From positions 62,001 through 126,000 of the forward strand of contig JAIETZ010000011.1 of the NCBI GenBank assembly GCA_019744775.1: DNA of 64,000 nucleotides. Direction: 5' to 3'. The position numbers and the translations under genes are program-made. How positions within the stretch are numbered: position 1 is the stretch's first letter; each line of letters opens with the position of its first letter. This document shows, one piece after another, positions 1 to 8,254 of the stretch. Under the pieces are notes generated by a model that was not told the DNA's origin, ran no database searches, and worked only from the letters and a program-made list of their open reading frames with translations. Source of the DNA: Candidatus Obscuribacterales bacterium (lineage in GTDB: Bacteria > Cyanobacteriota > Vampirovibrionia > Obscuribacterales > Obscuribacteraceae).

Positions 1-1
1 T

Positions 2-832
2 ATGCCGCTTTACTTACCGACAGCCTTGCCGCCTACAACGCCCGTAGCTCAAGTGGAAGCACAAGATAGATCTTCACAGCTATCGAGTTTACTAATTACT
101 CAATACTCAATAGGTATCATTAACAGCCTCAACAACGACGCCACCATTTCCGCAAGACTTGGCGGCACAATGATCCCGACAGATCAAAACCCCGAACGTC
201 TTGACCATTCAATGCCAACTCCGCCTGATCCACAATTCATACACGGTGACAATACCAAATTCAATTTGGCATTGAGCACGAATAAAGTTTTCTACGGTGC
301 GGACGACAACAACGGACATATTGCACTTCCTTCAGGCAATGGTCTTTTCGCTGCCAAATCCAATCTCAACATTCAAACGAAAATGGGCAGTGTCAAAGTC
401 GATCCAGGGGCCGTGGTTATGGTTCTGCAAAACCAGCACGGCACGATGGTCTTCAACTTGTACGATCAACGTTCAAGTTCCGTGCACATTGATACAGGCA
501 ATGGCACAACGCATTTGCCTCCCGGCAAGCAGATCTTTTTAACCGACAAAAACTATGACTCACTGGAAGACATTTCGCCTTCTGAAATCGGCTATCGTTA
601 TTCAAAAGAGGGTCGAGTTGGCGATGTACGCGCATTCAGCGCCGAGTTCTCTATGTTTTCTGCGTTATCCAGTGTTCCTGGTCTGCGCGGTTTAGTGAAT
701 TCACCGGACAAAGCGGATCAGAAGTTGCTTAACAAACTACTTGTAGCCGCCGCTGCCTGGTCAGTCATGGATAAGGAAAGAACACCTTACAGTTCACCAT
801 CGGGACATGGCACAAGAAAAGTATCGTATTAA
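2..832 (+). CDS. FecR-like domain protein, probably truncated at the window edge
   Basis: The reading frame is open from the second base, so the true N-terminus may lie outside the window. The middle part (about residues 120-190) has the pattern of a FecR-type beta-rich domain: a thread of short strands around TKMGSVKVDPGAVVMV, then LPPGKQIFL. FecR domains usually sit in envelope or periplasmic proteins and in sigma regulators, but no sigma factor or receptor is next to it here. The gene ends 4 bp before the convergent histidine kinase gene. The domain call rests on pattern only; the rest of the protein is unrecognised. Confidence 0.5.
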   Translation: MPLYLPTALPPTTPVAQVEAQDRSSQLSSLLITQYSIGIINSLNNDATISARLGGTMIPTDQNPERLDHSMPTPPDPQFIHGDNTKFNLALSTNKVFYGADDNNGHIALPSGNGLFAAKSNLNIQTKMGSVKVDPGAVVMVLQNQHGTMVFNLYDQRSSSVHIDTGNGTTHLPPGKQIFLTDKNYDSLEDISPSEIGYRYSKEGRVGDVRAFSAEFSMFSALSSVPGLRGLVNSPDKADQKLLNKLLVAAAAWSVMDKERTPYSSPSGHGTRKVSY

Positions 833-836
833 CTTT

Positions 837-2444
837 CTATTGCTCGCTCATGATCGATCGGTGTATAGGCAAAACAACAGTAAATGCCGTGCCTTCATTT
901 TGTTCACTTGAACAAGAGATACTGCCACTATGAGCATTAATAATCTGACGGCAGATGTACAGCCCCAATCCATTGCCGATATGCCTGCTGTGTCCTTCTT
1001 CAGATTGCCAAAATCTCTCAAACAAATGTTGTTTTTGCGCATCAGATATTGCCGGTCCCGAATTCCAAATGGTAAAGGAAAAGCACTCGCTATCTGCCGA
1101 CGATCTTATTTCAATATTGCCACTGCGAGGACAGTGCTTAAGCGCATTGTGCAACAAGTTGTTGATCACTCGGCGCAGGGCAACTGAGTCTGCCTGGAGG
1201 GGAATATCCGGATTAGCATGGTTGACTTTTACTTCAAGATTTTTCGCTTGCAACGCTGCCAATATTTTTTCCAGGCAATCATCCAGCAATTTGTCCACAA
1301 AACAAGTATTCAGACTAATTACTTCCCGTCCTTGCTCGGTTTGATATTCATAGACAAGATTTTCAATCATCCAGAGTTGATCGCTCATACTGTCGCGTAA
1401 TACGGACAACAAAGTTCGCTGCGGCGTTTGCAGTTGTCCAAGTGCTTCTTTTAAAAGCAAATCCAGTGATTGTATCGCACCAATAATAGGTACTTTCAAA
1501 TCATGTGCCAGCGAATACACAATATCCGCGCGCTTTTCAGCAAGCACAATGCGCGATCTATCAACAGCATCCAAACGCTTGGCGATATAACAACTGAGTA
1601 AGCAAAATGAGACTATTGTGCCATTAACAAACAATGTCCAGCGCACAGGTTGGTTATACCAGTGCGCAAATTCACCCGCTGTTGCAGCAGCTGCCCAAAA
1701 CATCGGGACACCTACTGCGAAAGGTATGATTCGTCTGATGATGAATCCACCGCGAGTGGTACTGCACAGCAATCCAAACAATGCGGTTCTTGGATTAGAG
1801 ATGAGTACACCAAATCCGAAAAGAGCAAGCATTGCACAAGCCAACAATGAAAGATATGTATCGACACCGCCACCGTGTACAAAACCAAATCCATAATCCT
1901 CGTGAAATATCCGGATGCCAAAGACTCTTGTAAAAAACCCCAGCGATCCCGGACCAATCACGGCAAAGGCAAATAAGTCTTGTCTGCCTCGAATAGATAT
2001 TAATATGCCGATTGCGGCAAAGGCAAAGAAAGCGCAAACAGCCGGCGTAACAAACTGTTTGTCCACAGTCCAAAAATCAAGGATTCCGAAGTAACTAACT
2101 ATCATCAAGCAACTTATCGCTAGAATCATTGTCGCCAATACAAGACTCAAAAGCTGGAGGTGCCTGTTGGATGATAGCTTCAGCAACAAACTTGAACCAC
2201 CCAGCAAGAAGCAAATTGCCCCGCTCATCTTCATTGAGACAATGCCGACATAAGGCGGCTTGAGCCAATCAATACCTAAAGCCCAGCCCACAAGGTTAAT
2301 AAGGCTCAGTATTATAAGCACGCAACCAATAACGACAGATGTCTTCTTGAGCTTTGACTCAAGTTCTGCGCTTACACCGCCGGCATAGGTTATCGGAGCA
2401 ATAGACACGGTATTACCCTTGACTACAAGCGCATAGGGGTGCAC
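837..2444 (-). CDS. Membrane sensor histidine kinase with about eight membrane segments
   Basis: The N-terminal 290 residues carry about eight hydrophobic segments (roughly 35-60, 65-90, 97-122, 131-150, 157-176, 197-215, 239-258, 270-288). The kinase core follows: an H-box with SLAHDLKVPI (His about 314), an N-box NNLLHNALKH (about 428-437), a G1-like NSGPAI and a G2 box GNGLGLY (about 490-496). The protein should autophosphorylate in response to a membrane or small-molecule signal. No response regulator is adjacent, so the partner is unknown. The start is a GTG with only a weak Shine-Dalgarno, so the N-terminus is uncertain. It lies 26 bp downstream of another minus-strand gene and may share its transcript. 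Confidence 0.85.
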   Translation of the reverse strand: MHPYALVVKGNTVSIAPITYAGGVSAELESKLKKTSVVIGCVLIILSLINLVGWALGIDWLKPPYVGIVSMKMSGAICFLLGGSSLLLKLSSNRHLQLLSLVLATMILAISCLMIVSYFGILDFWTVDKQFVTPAVCAFFAFAAIGILISIRGRQDLFAFAVIGPGSLGFFTRVFGIRIFHEDYGFGFVHGGGVDTYLSLLACAMLALFGFGVLISNPRTALFGLLCSTTRGGFIIRRIIPFAVGVPMFWAAAATAGEFAHWYNQPVRWTLFVNGTIVSFCLLSCYIAKRLDAVDRSRIVLAEKRADIVYSLAHDLKVPIIGAIQSLDLLLKEALGQLQTPQRTLLSVLRDSMSDQLWMIENLVYEYQTEQGREVISLNTCFVDKLLDDCLEKILAALQAKNLEVKVNHANPDIPLQADSVALRRVINNLLHNALKHCPRSGNIEIRSSADSECFSFTIWNSGPAISDAQKQHLFERFWQSEEGHSRHIGNGLGLYICRQIINAHSGSISCSSEQNEGTAFTVVLPIHRSIMSEQ

Positions 2445-2470
2445 CTAGCTATAGTTTAACGCTAAGCTGC

Positions 2471-3157
2471 CTAGTTTTGAGTTTCCTGCTTGAGTTTGTC
2501 TTCCCAGTACCAGGAATCTGCGCGATGGTACTTTTGGCACAGCTCAACCATCTTCTGTAAGTCCTTAATCAAATGCTTGTGTGGGCGCGGTGCATTAGCC
2601 GTGAGATTGCTATCAATATCAAGTTTTGCCCCAAGCGTTTTAAATGCTCCCTCAATATCACCACGCTCGAGTTGTCTTTCAAGAAGGATATCCGTAGCCT
2701 TATCGGCCATTTCCATGAGTTCGCGCTTTTGCTCTGCCGTCATATACCTGGCAAGATTCTTGGAAGCCTTGGCATAATTCCCCTGCTGCTCGACCAATAG
2801 CTGCTCAGATTGGGGGTCGTCACTCAAAGCCTTAAGAGCAATGTCCAGTCGCTCTTCCCATACTTGGAGTGTCCTCGGCAAAGAGTCGATTTGCGCTTTG
2901 TCGCGCTCATCCGGATTTTTCGTGCGACTGCCATCAACATAATTGTCGTCCAAGGAATTACCACGGCTAGGCGGCGAATTCGTTATTTCCACCGCCTCAA
3001 GGTACTTACCTGACGCTGCAGTGGTTTGTAGCTCTTGTTTTTCTAGAATTTTGCTTGCCTGCCCGGCACCTTCAATAATCCTATCAATTTTGACGCCCGT
3101 CTCTATTGACGGTCGAGCACGCTCTTCTGCATCCTTATAGCGATTGTTCTCAACCAT
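2471..3157 (-). CDS. Hypothetical charged, helical cytoplasmic protein
   Basis: I do not recognise a family. The predicted protein of 228 residues is rich in Glu, Lys, Arg and Ala, with no signal peptide or membrane segment, and its C-terminal half looks alpha-helical (for example TAEQKRELMEMADKATDILL). The start at 3157 is chosen because GGTGAGG lies just upstream; a start at 3193 would add 12 residues without a clear ribosome binding site. It precedes the histidine kinase on the same strand, so the two may be co-transcribed. No function is proposed. Confidence 0.6.
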   Translation of the reverse strand: MVENNRYKDAEERARPSIETGVKIDRIIEGAGQASKILEKQELQTTAASGKYLEAVEITNSPPSRGNSLDDNYVDGSRTKNPDERDKAQIDSLPRTLQVWEERLDIALKALSDDPQSEQLLVEQQGNYAKASKNLARYMTAEQKRELMEMADKATDILLERQLERGDIEGAFKTLGAKLDIDSNLTANAPRPHKHLIKDLQKMVELCQKYHRADSWYWEDKLKQETQN

Positions 3158-3282
3158 GTTAACCTCACCTATGAAGATATTCCCAGACCGCATAGGACAG
3201 AGATTAAATTGGAGGTTTGATTAAAATGGGCTAAAATTTCCAGCTCCATCTGATCTATGTAATTGCAAATAAATGCAGGAGG

Positions 3283-3549
3283 ACCAATGCACCGGCTGTC
3301 TCAATCATCGTCGCTTGCAATACGCAGGAAGAAATCGACTACTATTGGAAAAATCTCTCTACCGAAGGGCAAGAAGTCCAATGCGGTTGGCTCACAGATA
3401 AATTTGGTTTGTCTTGGCAGATAGTGCCAACTGCAGTCTATGAAATGATGAATGCGGGAGATCCAAAGAAGTGCGACCGCATGATGTCCGCCCTCATAAA
3501 TATGGTCAAACTCGACCTAGCCGCTCTTAAAAAAGCCTACGAGGGTTAA
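3283..3549 (+). pseudogene. C-terminal remnant of a PhnB/VOC-superfamily protein
   Basis: This short open stretch translates to the C-terminal half of a PhnB / 3-demethylubiquinone-methyltransferase-like VOC protein: NTQEEIDYYWKNLS, then QCGWLTDKFGLSWQIVPTA and a tail ending DLAALKKAYEG before TAA. Family members are about 130-160 residues; here only about 77 recognisable residues remain, with no plausible in-frame start or N-terminal betaalphabeta half. It is best read as a decayed gene. It ends about 100 bp before the ferritin-like gene. Confidence 0.65.
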
Positions 3550-3576
3550 TAGGTTACAGACACCTACGATCTATAG

Positions 3577-3630
3577 GTAGTCAACTTCAACAAGTTAGTC
3601 GCATGTGCTACCTTGTCGTAAGTTGACTAC
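3577..3630. promoter_or_regulatory. Large interrupted hairpin upstream of the ferritin-like gene
   Basis: A perfect 11-bp inverted repeat (GTAGTCAACTT at 3577-3587, AAGTTGACTAC at 3620-3630) encloses a second 5-bp pairing (ACAAG/CTTGT), giving a stem of about 16 bp with a 2/3-nt internal loop. It ends 21 bp before the GTG start at 3652. There is no T-tract, so an intrinsic terminator is unlikely. It could be an operator for an iron or stress regulator, or a 5'UTR structure controlling translation. The structure is seen directly; its role is inferred. Confidence 0.5.
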
Positions 3631-3651
3631 AAAGCACTAGGAGAGGGCATC

Positions 3652-4107
3652 GTGAACGATTTAGATAACAAACAAGTGATAAATATTCTCAATAAGATTA
3701 TGGAGCTTGAGCTCGCCGGAGTCGTTCGCTACACCCACTACTCTTTGATGGTCTATGGCTACAATCGTATTCCTATTGTCTCCTGGCTGAAGGGTAATGC
3801 CACAGAGAGCCTCGATCACGCTCACAAGGCGGGCGAATTGGTTACTTTGATGGGTGGACACCCATCCCTCAAGATTGGACCCCTTCTTGAGACGGAGAAG
3901 CACGATATAGGCGACATTTTAAGAGAAAGCCTTGATCACGAAACTGCTTCAATAAAGGCATACTATGAATTGTTGAAGGCTTCCGAGGGCAAATCAGTAC
4001 TTCTCGAGGAGTACGCCCGAGAAATGATCATGGCCGAGGAGCTACACCTAGACGAAGTGAATAAGATGCTGCGCAAACCCGGCGAACTCAAGCCCTTCCA
4101 CGAATAA
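3652..4107 (+). CDS. Bacterioferritin-like (ferritin-superfamily) protein
   Basis: This is a four-helix ferritin-like protein of 151 residues, close to the usual bacterioferritin length. Candidate di-iron ligands are visible: Glu20 with Tyr27 (ELAGVVRY), the ESLDH motif near 52-56, Glu97 (DHETAS), and E129/E130 with His132 (AEELHLDE). The methionine that binds haem in classical Bfr is not evident in the ESLDHAH segment, so this may be the haem-free clade. The start is GTG at 3652 behind AGGAGAGG. Iron storage or peroxide detoxification in the cytoplasm is the family role. A strong hairpin directly upstream suggests regulation. Confidence 0.8.
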   Translation: MNDLDNKQVINILNKIMELELAGVVRYTHYSLMVYGYNRIPIVSWLKGNATESLDHAHKAGELVTLMGGHPSLKIGPLLETEKHDIGDILRESLDHETASIKAYYELLKASEGKSVLLEEYAREMIMAEELHLDEVNKMLRKPGELKPFHE

Positions 4108-4275
4108 AGCGCCTTTTCCCCTCTGAAAACGAGGATCCGATCAGGTATCTACGCGATATACCCAGAGGGAAAATCGAATTCTAGATGTTGAAAAATTTCT
4201 TTTGATCGTGTACAAAGTAGTCACCTAATGTGGTGTGTGTGATTCACGTGAATTACAAAGTTAAGGAGTCCAGAA

Positions 4276-4695
4276 ATGGCAAAAGTAAAAAAGGCAACTA
4301 AAGCCAAAAAGGCACCGGCAAAGAAGGCAACGAAAAAAACCGTAGCCAAGAAGCCAGCTGCTAAAAAGGCAACAAAGAAAGCTGCTCCAAAAAAAGCAGC
4401 AAAAAAAGTGGTAAAGAAAGCAGCCCCAAAGGCGAAAACAAAGCGTAAACCGAACGCAGCATTCATGAAGCCAATGACACCGTCACCGGCTCTCGCTGCA
4501 GTAATCGGCGCTAACCCGAAACCACGTACTGAAGTAACCAAGAAAATTTGGGAATACATCAAGAAGAACAAACTTCAAGATTCTAAGAACAAGCGCATGA
4601 TCAATGCCGATGACAAATTGAAAGATATTTTCAAAGGCAAGAAGCAAGTGTCCATGTTTGAAATGACCAAATTGGTTGCCGGTCACCTCAAGTAA
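4276..4695 (+). CDS. Histone H1-like Lys/Ala-rich tail fused to a SWIB domain
   Basis: Residues 1-60 are almost entirely Lys, Ala, Pro and Thr in AKKA/PKKA-type repeats like the C-terminal tails of histone H1. Residues about 68-139 form a SWIB/MDM2-type domain (MTPSPALAAVIG, EVTKKIWEYIKKNKLQD, INADDKLKDIF, VSMFEMTKLVAGHL). The basic tail should bind DNA, which suggests a nucleoid protein. AAGGAG lies 7 nt before the ATG and a strong terminator follows. Similar H1/SWIB proteins are known from Chlamydiae and some other bacteria; the role here is inferred. The lysine-rich tail gives a locally A-rich gene. Confidence 0.85.
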   Translation: MAKVKKATKAKKAPAKKATKKTVAKKPAAKKATKKAAPKKAAKKVVKKAAPKAKTKRKPNAAFMKPMTPSPALAAVIGANPKPRTEVTKKIWEYIKKNKLQDSKNKRMINADDKLKDIFKGKKQVSMFEMTKLVAGHLK

Positions 4696-4718
4696 GGCGA
4701 TCTAAGCAATTAGACCAA

Positions 4719-4753
4719 AATAGCTGAGCGATTAACGCTCAGCTATTTTTTTT
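4719..4753 (+). terminator. Intrinsic terminator of the H1/SWIB gene
   Basis: A 10-bp perfect stem (TAGCTGAGCG at 4721-4730, CGCTCAGCTA at 4736-4745) with a 5-nt loop is followed directly by a run of T residues. It lies 24 bp after the stop codon of the H1/SWIB gene. Confidence 0.9.
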
Positions 4754-5140
4754 GCGCAAATTTACCTATACCGGGAACCCGGCACACTAATTTCCCACGG
4801 AAGCGCCGCGACGACTCCCGTGAATTTCGCAGGGGCGCCACGTCTATATCGGAGATATGCCCAAATGTTTTGTAGGCTTGCATTGCTGAAATTCTGGGGC
4901 ATAAGACTCTGAGCAATCGGCTTATCCTACAAATTGCTATGGCTCTTGATTCAGAAGGTCAACAAGTCGGAGTACTTACATCCAATCCGGGACACTCAGT
5001 TTGCCGCAAGCGTGCCAGCAAATTATTCAGCAAAGAGCGCATGGCAATGGAGTATGAAGAACTCTATCGGATACTTATCTAGTCTGTCATAATGTAACCG
5101 AGAATGCTCGATAAGCCTTTTGCAGCCGAGATAGTCAGTA
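4754..5140. other. Intergenic stretch with a 47-codon ORF at 4939-5082
   Basis: About 390 bp contain no recognised gene. A plus-strand ATG at 4939 opens 47 codons ending at TAG 5080-5082. Its tail, SKERMAMEYEELYRIL, resembles the last helix of GT4 glycosyltransferases, so it could be a remnant of one, but the match is too short to rely on. There is no convincing ribosome binding site. I see no RNA gene or repeat here; the antiporter promoter should lie in the last 150 bp. Confidence 0.25.
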
Positions 5141-6334
5141 ATGCATCCAACACTTCACATTGATCTGCTGGTAATTTTCCTCACCATTGCTATGTCCGTT
5201 GGCATTGCTGTTAAATGGGTAAAAGTCCCCTACGCAATTGCCCTCGTAATTGTGGGACTGCTGCTTGGTCTAGCTAATTTTCTGCCACCATTTGAAATGA
5301 CACCGGACCTAATTCTTCTAGTCTGCCTGCCGGCATTGCTTTTCGAGGCATCCTGGAACATAGACCTGCAAGAGCTTAAGTCCAATGCCTGGCCGATAGG
5401 ATTATTTGCCACTGTGGGTGTGCTTATTACCATGATCTTTTGCGGCTTCGGCATGCACTATTTGGCTGGCTTAAGCCTGCCTGCTGCTCTTCTATTTGGC
5501 ACCATGATTGCCGCTACTGACCCGATTTCCGTAATTGCGCTCTTTCGTCAAATAGGTATGGACAAGCGTCTTACTTTGATTATCGAAGGAGAAAGTCTAT
5601 TCAATGACGGTGTCGCTGTGGCGCTGTTTCAACTTACACTGGCCATAATTTTGGCAGGAGTTGTCCCTTCTGTTCCCAAAACAATATTTGACTTGTTGTA
5701 CTCAATAGTGGGCGGCACGGCAATTGGCTGTGTCCTAGGATTTGGCTCATCCAAGCTAACACAATTTTTCGATGATCATCTCTTGGAGACAATGCTCACT
5801 GTCCTAGTTGCTTATGGCGCATATTTATTAGCCGAGCCGTTACATGTGTCACCTGTAATAGCTGTTGTCAGCGCCGGCATAGTGATACGTAATTATGGCA
5901 GTCATAGCTCAATGTCACCAACAACCAGACTAGCTGTTAACTCCTTCTGGGAGTTTGCAGCCTTTGTCGTCAACTCATTGGTATTTTTGCTCATAGGACT
6001 GCAAATCAAACTAAGCTTGCTTAGCCAATACTTGATACCGCTTGCTATTGCCATACCTGTCGTCGTATTGAGCCGAGCCGTAGCCATCTACACGCTTAGC
6101 CTTGTACCACCCAAGTCCAATTACATCTCTTGGCGCTGGCGTCACGTACTTGTTTGGGGGGGCGTTCGCGGTGCCCTTTGTATGGCACTTGCCTTAAGCC
6201 TGCCGCCTGACTATCCGGAACGAGACATTTTGGTTGTACTTACATTTGGTGTTGTGCTGTTCACATTGCTGGTGCCCGGTTTGACAATTGAGACAGTAGC
6301 AAAACTTCTCAAGGTTCACAAATCAGGTAACTGA
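5141..6334 (+). CDS. CPA1-family Na+/H+ antiporter (NhaP-like)
   Basis: A 397-residue membrane protein with about 12 hydrophobic segments and the CPA1 signature motifs: ATDPISVIALF (the ATDP motif near residue 128) and EGESLFNDGVAVALF (about 150), whose acidic residues bind the transported cation. It should exchange Na+ or K+ for protons across the cytoplasmic membrane. There is no C-terminal cyclic-nucleotide or TrkA domain; the protein ends after the last membrane segment. It overlaps the convergent carbonic-anhydrase-like gene by 12 bp. A link between pH/ion homeostasis and bicarbonate chemistry is possible but only inferred. Confidence 0.9.
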   Translation: MHPTLHIDLLVIFLTIAMSVGIAVKWVKVPYAIALVIVGLLLGLANFLPPFEMTPDLILLVCLPALLFEASWNIDLQELKSNAWPIGLFATVGVLITMIFCGFGMHYLAGLSLPAALLFGTMIAATDPISVIALFRQIGMDKRLTLIIEGESLFNDGVAVALFQLTLAIILAGVVPSVPKTIFDLLYSIVGGTAIGCVLGFGSSKLTQFFDDHLLETMLTVLVAYGAYLLAEPLHVSPVIAVVSAGIVIRNYGSHSSMSPTTRLAVNSFWEFAAFVVNSLVFLLIGLQIKLSLLSQYLIPLAIAIPVVVLSRAVAIYTLSLVPPKSNYISWRWRHVLVWGGVRGALCMALALSLPPDYPERDILVVLTFGVVLFTLLVPGLTIETVAKLLKVHKSGN

Positions 6335-6970
6335 GAGCAGTTCCTCATCAGCTACTGTATCTCCAAAATCCAGCCCGCCTTTTGCTCTTAAATCTATGTA
6401 CCACTGCGGCACAAATAGCTTGTTGTCCGCTAGGGAATAAAATAATGGCGCAATTTTCATGCGGCGGAAAAGCCTTTTCAGTCGTATATATTCCCTTTCC
6501 AAAGATGCCAATTCATCAGAGATCGAATAGCGACCTGCATGGTACTCAAAAAATTCTTCCGCTCTATCAGGATGCCAACCTTCTTCAACAAGAGCGTTGA
6601 TCATGGCACCTCTATTCGGCTGGACCTGTGTCATGCCGCAGTCATTGTGACCGATTAGAGCCAAGTGTCTTACCCCTTTGGCAATGGCATAAGCAACGGA
6701 GAATTCCGAGCCAATAAGGCGCCCGGAAGCACGACGTATCACGTAAGCATGCATACGTGGCACAGGTAAGGCATAGCGAAATTCAATACAAGTTGCAATT
6801 AAAAGCTGAGGCTTGCCGGTTGACTCAATCCCCATCCCGAAGTTATGAGAATTGATGAGTCCTTCGAACGGCGTACCCTTCCAATGACCTGGAATCTTGT
6901 CCGGCGAATCAAGCGCATACAAGCGATCCTTGTAGTGACTGTCGGTCATGATTGGAGGTGGTAATGCCAT
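6323..6970 (-). CDS. Beta-carbonic-anhydrase-like protein
   Basis: This 215-residue protein carries a beta-carbonic anhydrase zinc site: Cys61 (ATCIEFR), then His108 and Cys111 (LIGHNDCGM). In the family the first Cys is followed by an Asp-x-Arg dyad (CxDxR); here the acidic residue is Glu63 (CIEFR, Arg65 kept), a conservative change at a catalytic position. The usual middle segment with R.AG.......E.S..YA is recognisable (IRRASGRLIGSEFSVAYAI). It may hydrate CO2 or be a diverged relative. Its 3' end overlaps the antiporter gene. Confidence 0.75.
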   Translation of the reverse strand: MALPPPIMTDSHYKDRLYALDSPDKIPGHWKGTPFEGLINSHNFGMGIESTGKPQLLIATCIEFRYALPVPRMHAYVIRRASGRLIGSEFSVAYAIAKGVRHLALIGHNDCGMTQVQPNRGAMINALVEEGWHPDRAEEFFEYHAGRYSISDELASLEREYIRLKRLFRRMKIAPLFYSLADNKLFVPQWYIDLRAKGGLDFGDTVADEELLSVT

Positions 6971-7161
6971 GGGAACACTCCTGTGTAACGAGCACCACTC
7001 TATTCAAGCAGATCAACAGGGGATATGGAGCGGGGATCTCTACTGGCAACCATAAAATTAGTGAAAACACATGAACTTAACTAGCTAAATTGCTCGCAGT
7101 TCTCCAAGAAATTCTCCGACGATCTTATCGCCCACTCCAAATAAATCACCGCGCAGCATAA

Positions 7162-8154
7162 CTACGGGTTTACGACAACAATTTTGCCATTCTGATTGTT
7201 GCTTTCCATGTACTTATGCGCCTGGGCAATGTCTTTCAATTCGAATGTCCTGTCCAATACGGGCTTAAGTACGCCACCTGCCAACAAGTCATAAACCCAT
7301 TTCTTACCACGAGCAAATAACTCATCGTCTGATGTGATTTCAAACAACGTGTATCCGCGTACTGTAAGTCCTTTTTTGAGAGCTTCAAAAAGGGGATAGC
7401 CTGTTTTCTGCAAACTCAGTGCACCATATTCAAAAATCCTGCCATGGTAGGCAGCACATTTTGCTAATTCTAAAAGCATGGGTCCGGCAATCGGATCAAA
7501 AATCATTTCTGCACCTTTGCCGTTGGTATACTCTTTCACTTTTTCGTCGAGCGATTCTTCTTCAGTCACGATTACGTGATCAGCACCGGCATCGAGAATC
7601 ATTTGCTTTTTCGCGCTTGTACGAGTCGTTGCAATACTTTTTGCACCGATGAGTTTAGCCAATTGAATTGCCGCATAACCAACGCTTGAGCTGGCTGCGG
7701 TAATAATGATATTTTGTCCCGGCTGTAATTTGCCGAATTCAACAAGAGCACCATAGGCAGTTAGATATTGCATCCAAATGGAAGTAGCTTCTTCCATTGT
7801 GAGATTTTCCGGATGCTTAACAACAGCTCTTGCCGGTACAACTGCCCATTCTCCATAGACGCCATACTTGTCCATCTGAAAAGCAGGCACGGTGCTGACT
7901 ACGTCGCCCGTCTTAAAAACACTGTTGCTACCTGCCGCTTCAACTATCCCGGAGGCTTCATAGCCAATTCGTGACGGAAAAGCGCGAGCATGATCTAAGT
8001 ACTTACCTTCGCGAAACATAATTTCAGCGCGATTGAGACCAATCGCCTTAACGTTGATGAGGACTTCATCGGGTCCTGGTTGCTTCTTCTCAACATCCTC
8101 AAGCTTGAGAACCTCAGGACCACCGACTTCATAGAATTGCACAACCTTAGACAT
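7162..8154 (-). CDS. Zinc-independent MDR / quinone-oxidoreductase-type dehydrogenase
   Basis: A medium-chain dehydrogenase/reductase. The N-terminal GroES-like domain includes PDEVLINVKAIGLNRAE; the Rossmann domain has ITAASSSVGYAAIQLAKLIGA near residues 150-170. The catalytic-zinc Cys and the structural-zinc Cys cluster are absent, which fits the quinone-oxidoreductase branch that reduces quinones or enones with NAD(P)H. The start at 8154 (MSKVVQFYE) has GGAGA 9 nt upstream; a longer start at 8211 would run into an inverted repeat. It is the last gene of a minus-strand set with an SDR, an LRV protein and a NemR-like regulator, so a role in electrophile detoxification is likely. Confidence 0.85.
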   Translation of the reverse strand: MSKVVQFYEVGGPEVLKLEDVEKKQPGPDEVLINVKAIGLNRAEIMFREGKYLDHARAFPSRIGYEASGIVEAAGSNSVFKTGDVVSTVPAFQMDKYGVYGEWAVVPARAVVKHPENLTMEEATSIWMQYLTAYGALVEFGKLQPGQNIIITAASSSVGYAAIQLAKLIGAKSIATTRTSAKKQMILDAGADHVIVTEEESLDEKVKEYTNGKGAEMIFDPIAGPMLLELAKCAAYHGRIFEYGALSLQKTGYPLFEALKKGLTVRGYTLFEITSDDELFARGKKWVYDLLAGGVLKPVLDRTFELKDIAQAHKYMESNNQNGKIVVVNP

Positions 8155-8213
8155 AACTTCGTTCTCCAATATCTCAATCTGGATTTGCCATTTTAAACTC
8201 TTACAAACCATTT

Positions 8214-8247
8214 AGTCCCGCAAATGGTTTTAACCACTTGCGGGACT
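8214..8247. other. Strong 16-bp inverted repeat between SDR and MDR genes
   Basis: AGTCCCGCAAATGGTT (8214-8229) and AACCACTTGCGGGACT (8232-8247) pair over 16 bp with one A/C mismatch on plus-strand RNA, which becomes a G-U wobble on minus-strand RNA. The T-rich stretch lies on the plus-strand 3' side, although the flanking genes are on the minus strand. It may act as an mRNA processing or stabilising hairpin that sets unequal expression of the two genes, rather than as a terminator. Confidence 0.6.
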
Positions 8248-8254
8248 TTCCTTT

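Noticed and set aside
7085-7159. 24-codon minus-strand ORF (MLRGDLFGVGDKIVGEFLGE...) right after the MDR gene
   Set aside because: It could be a remnant of a larger gene, but there is no ribosome binding site and it is too short to judge.
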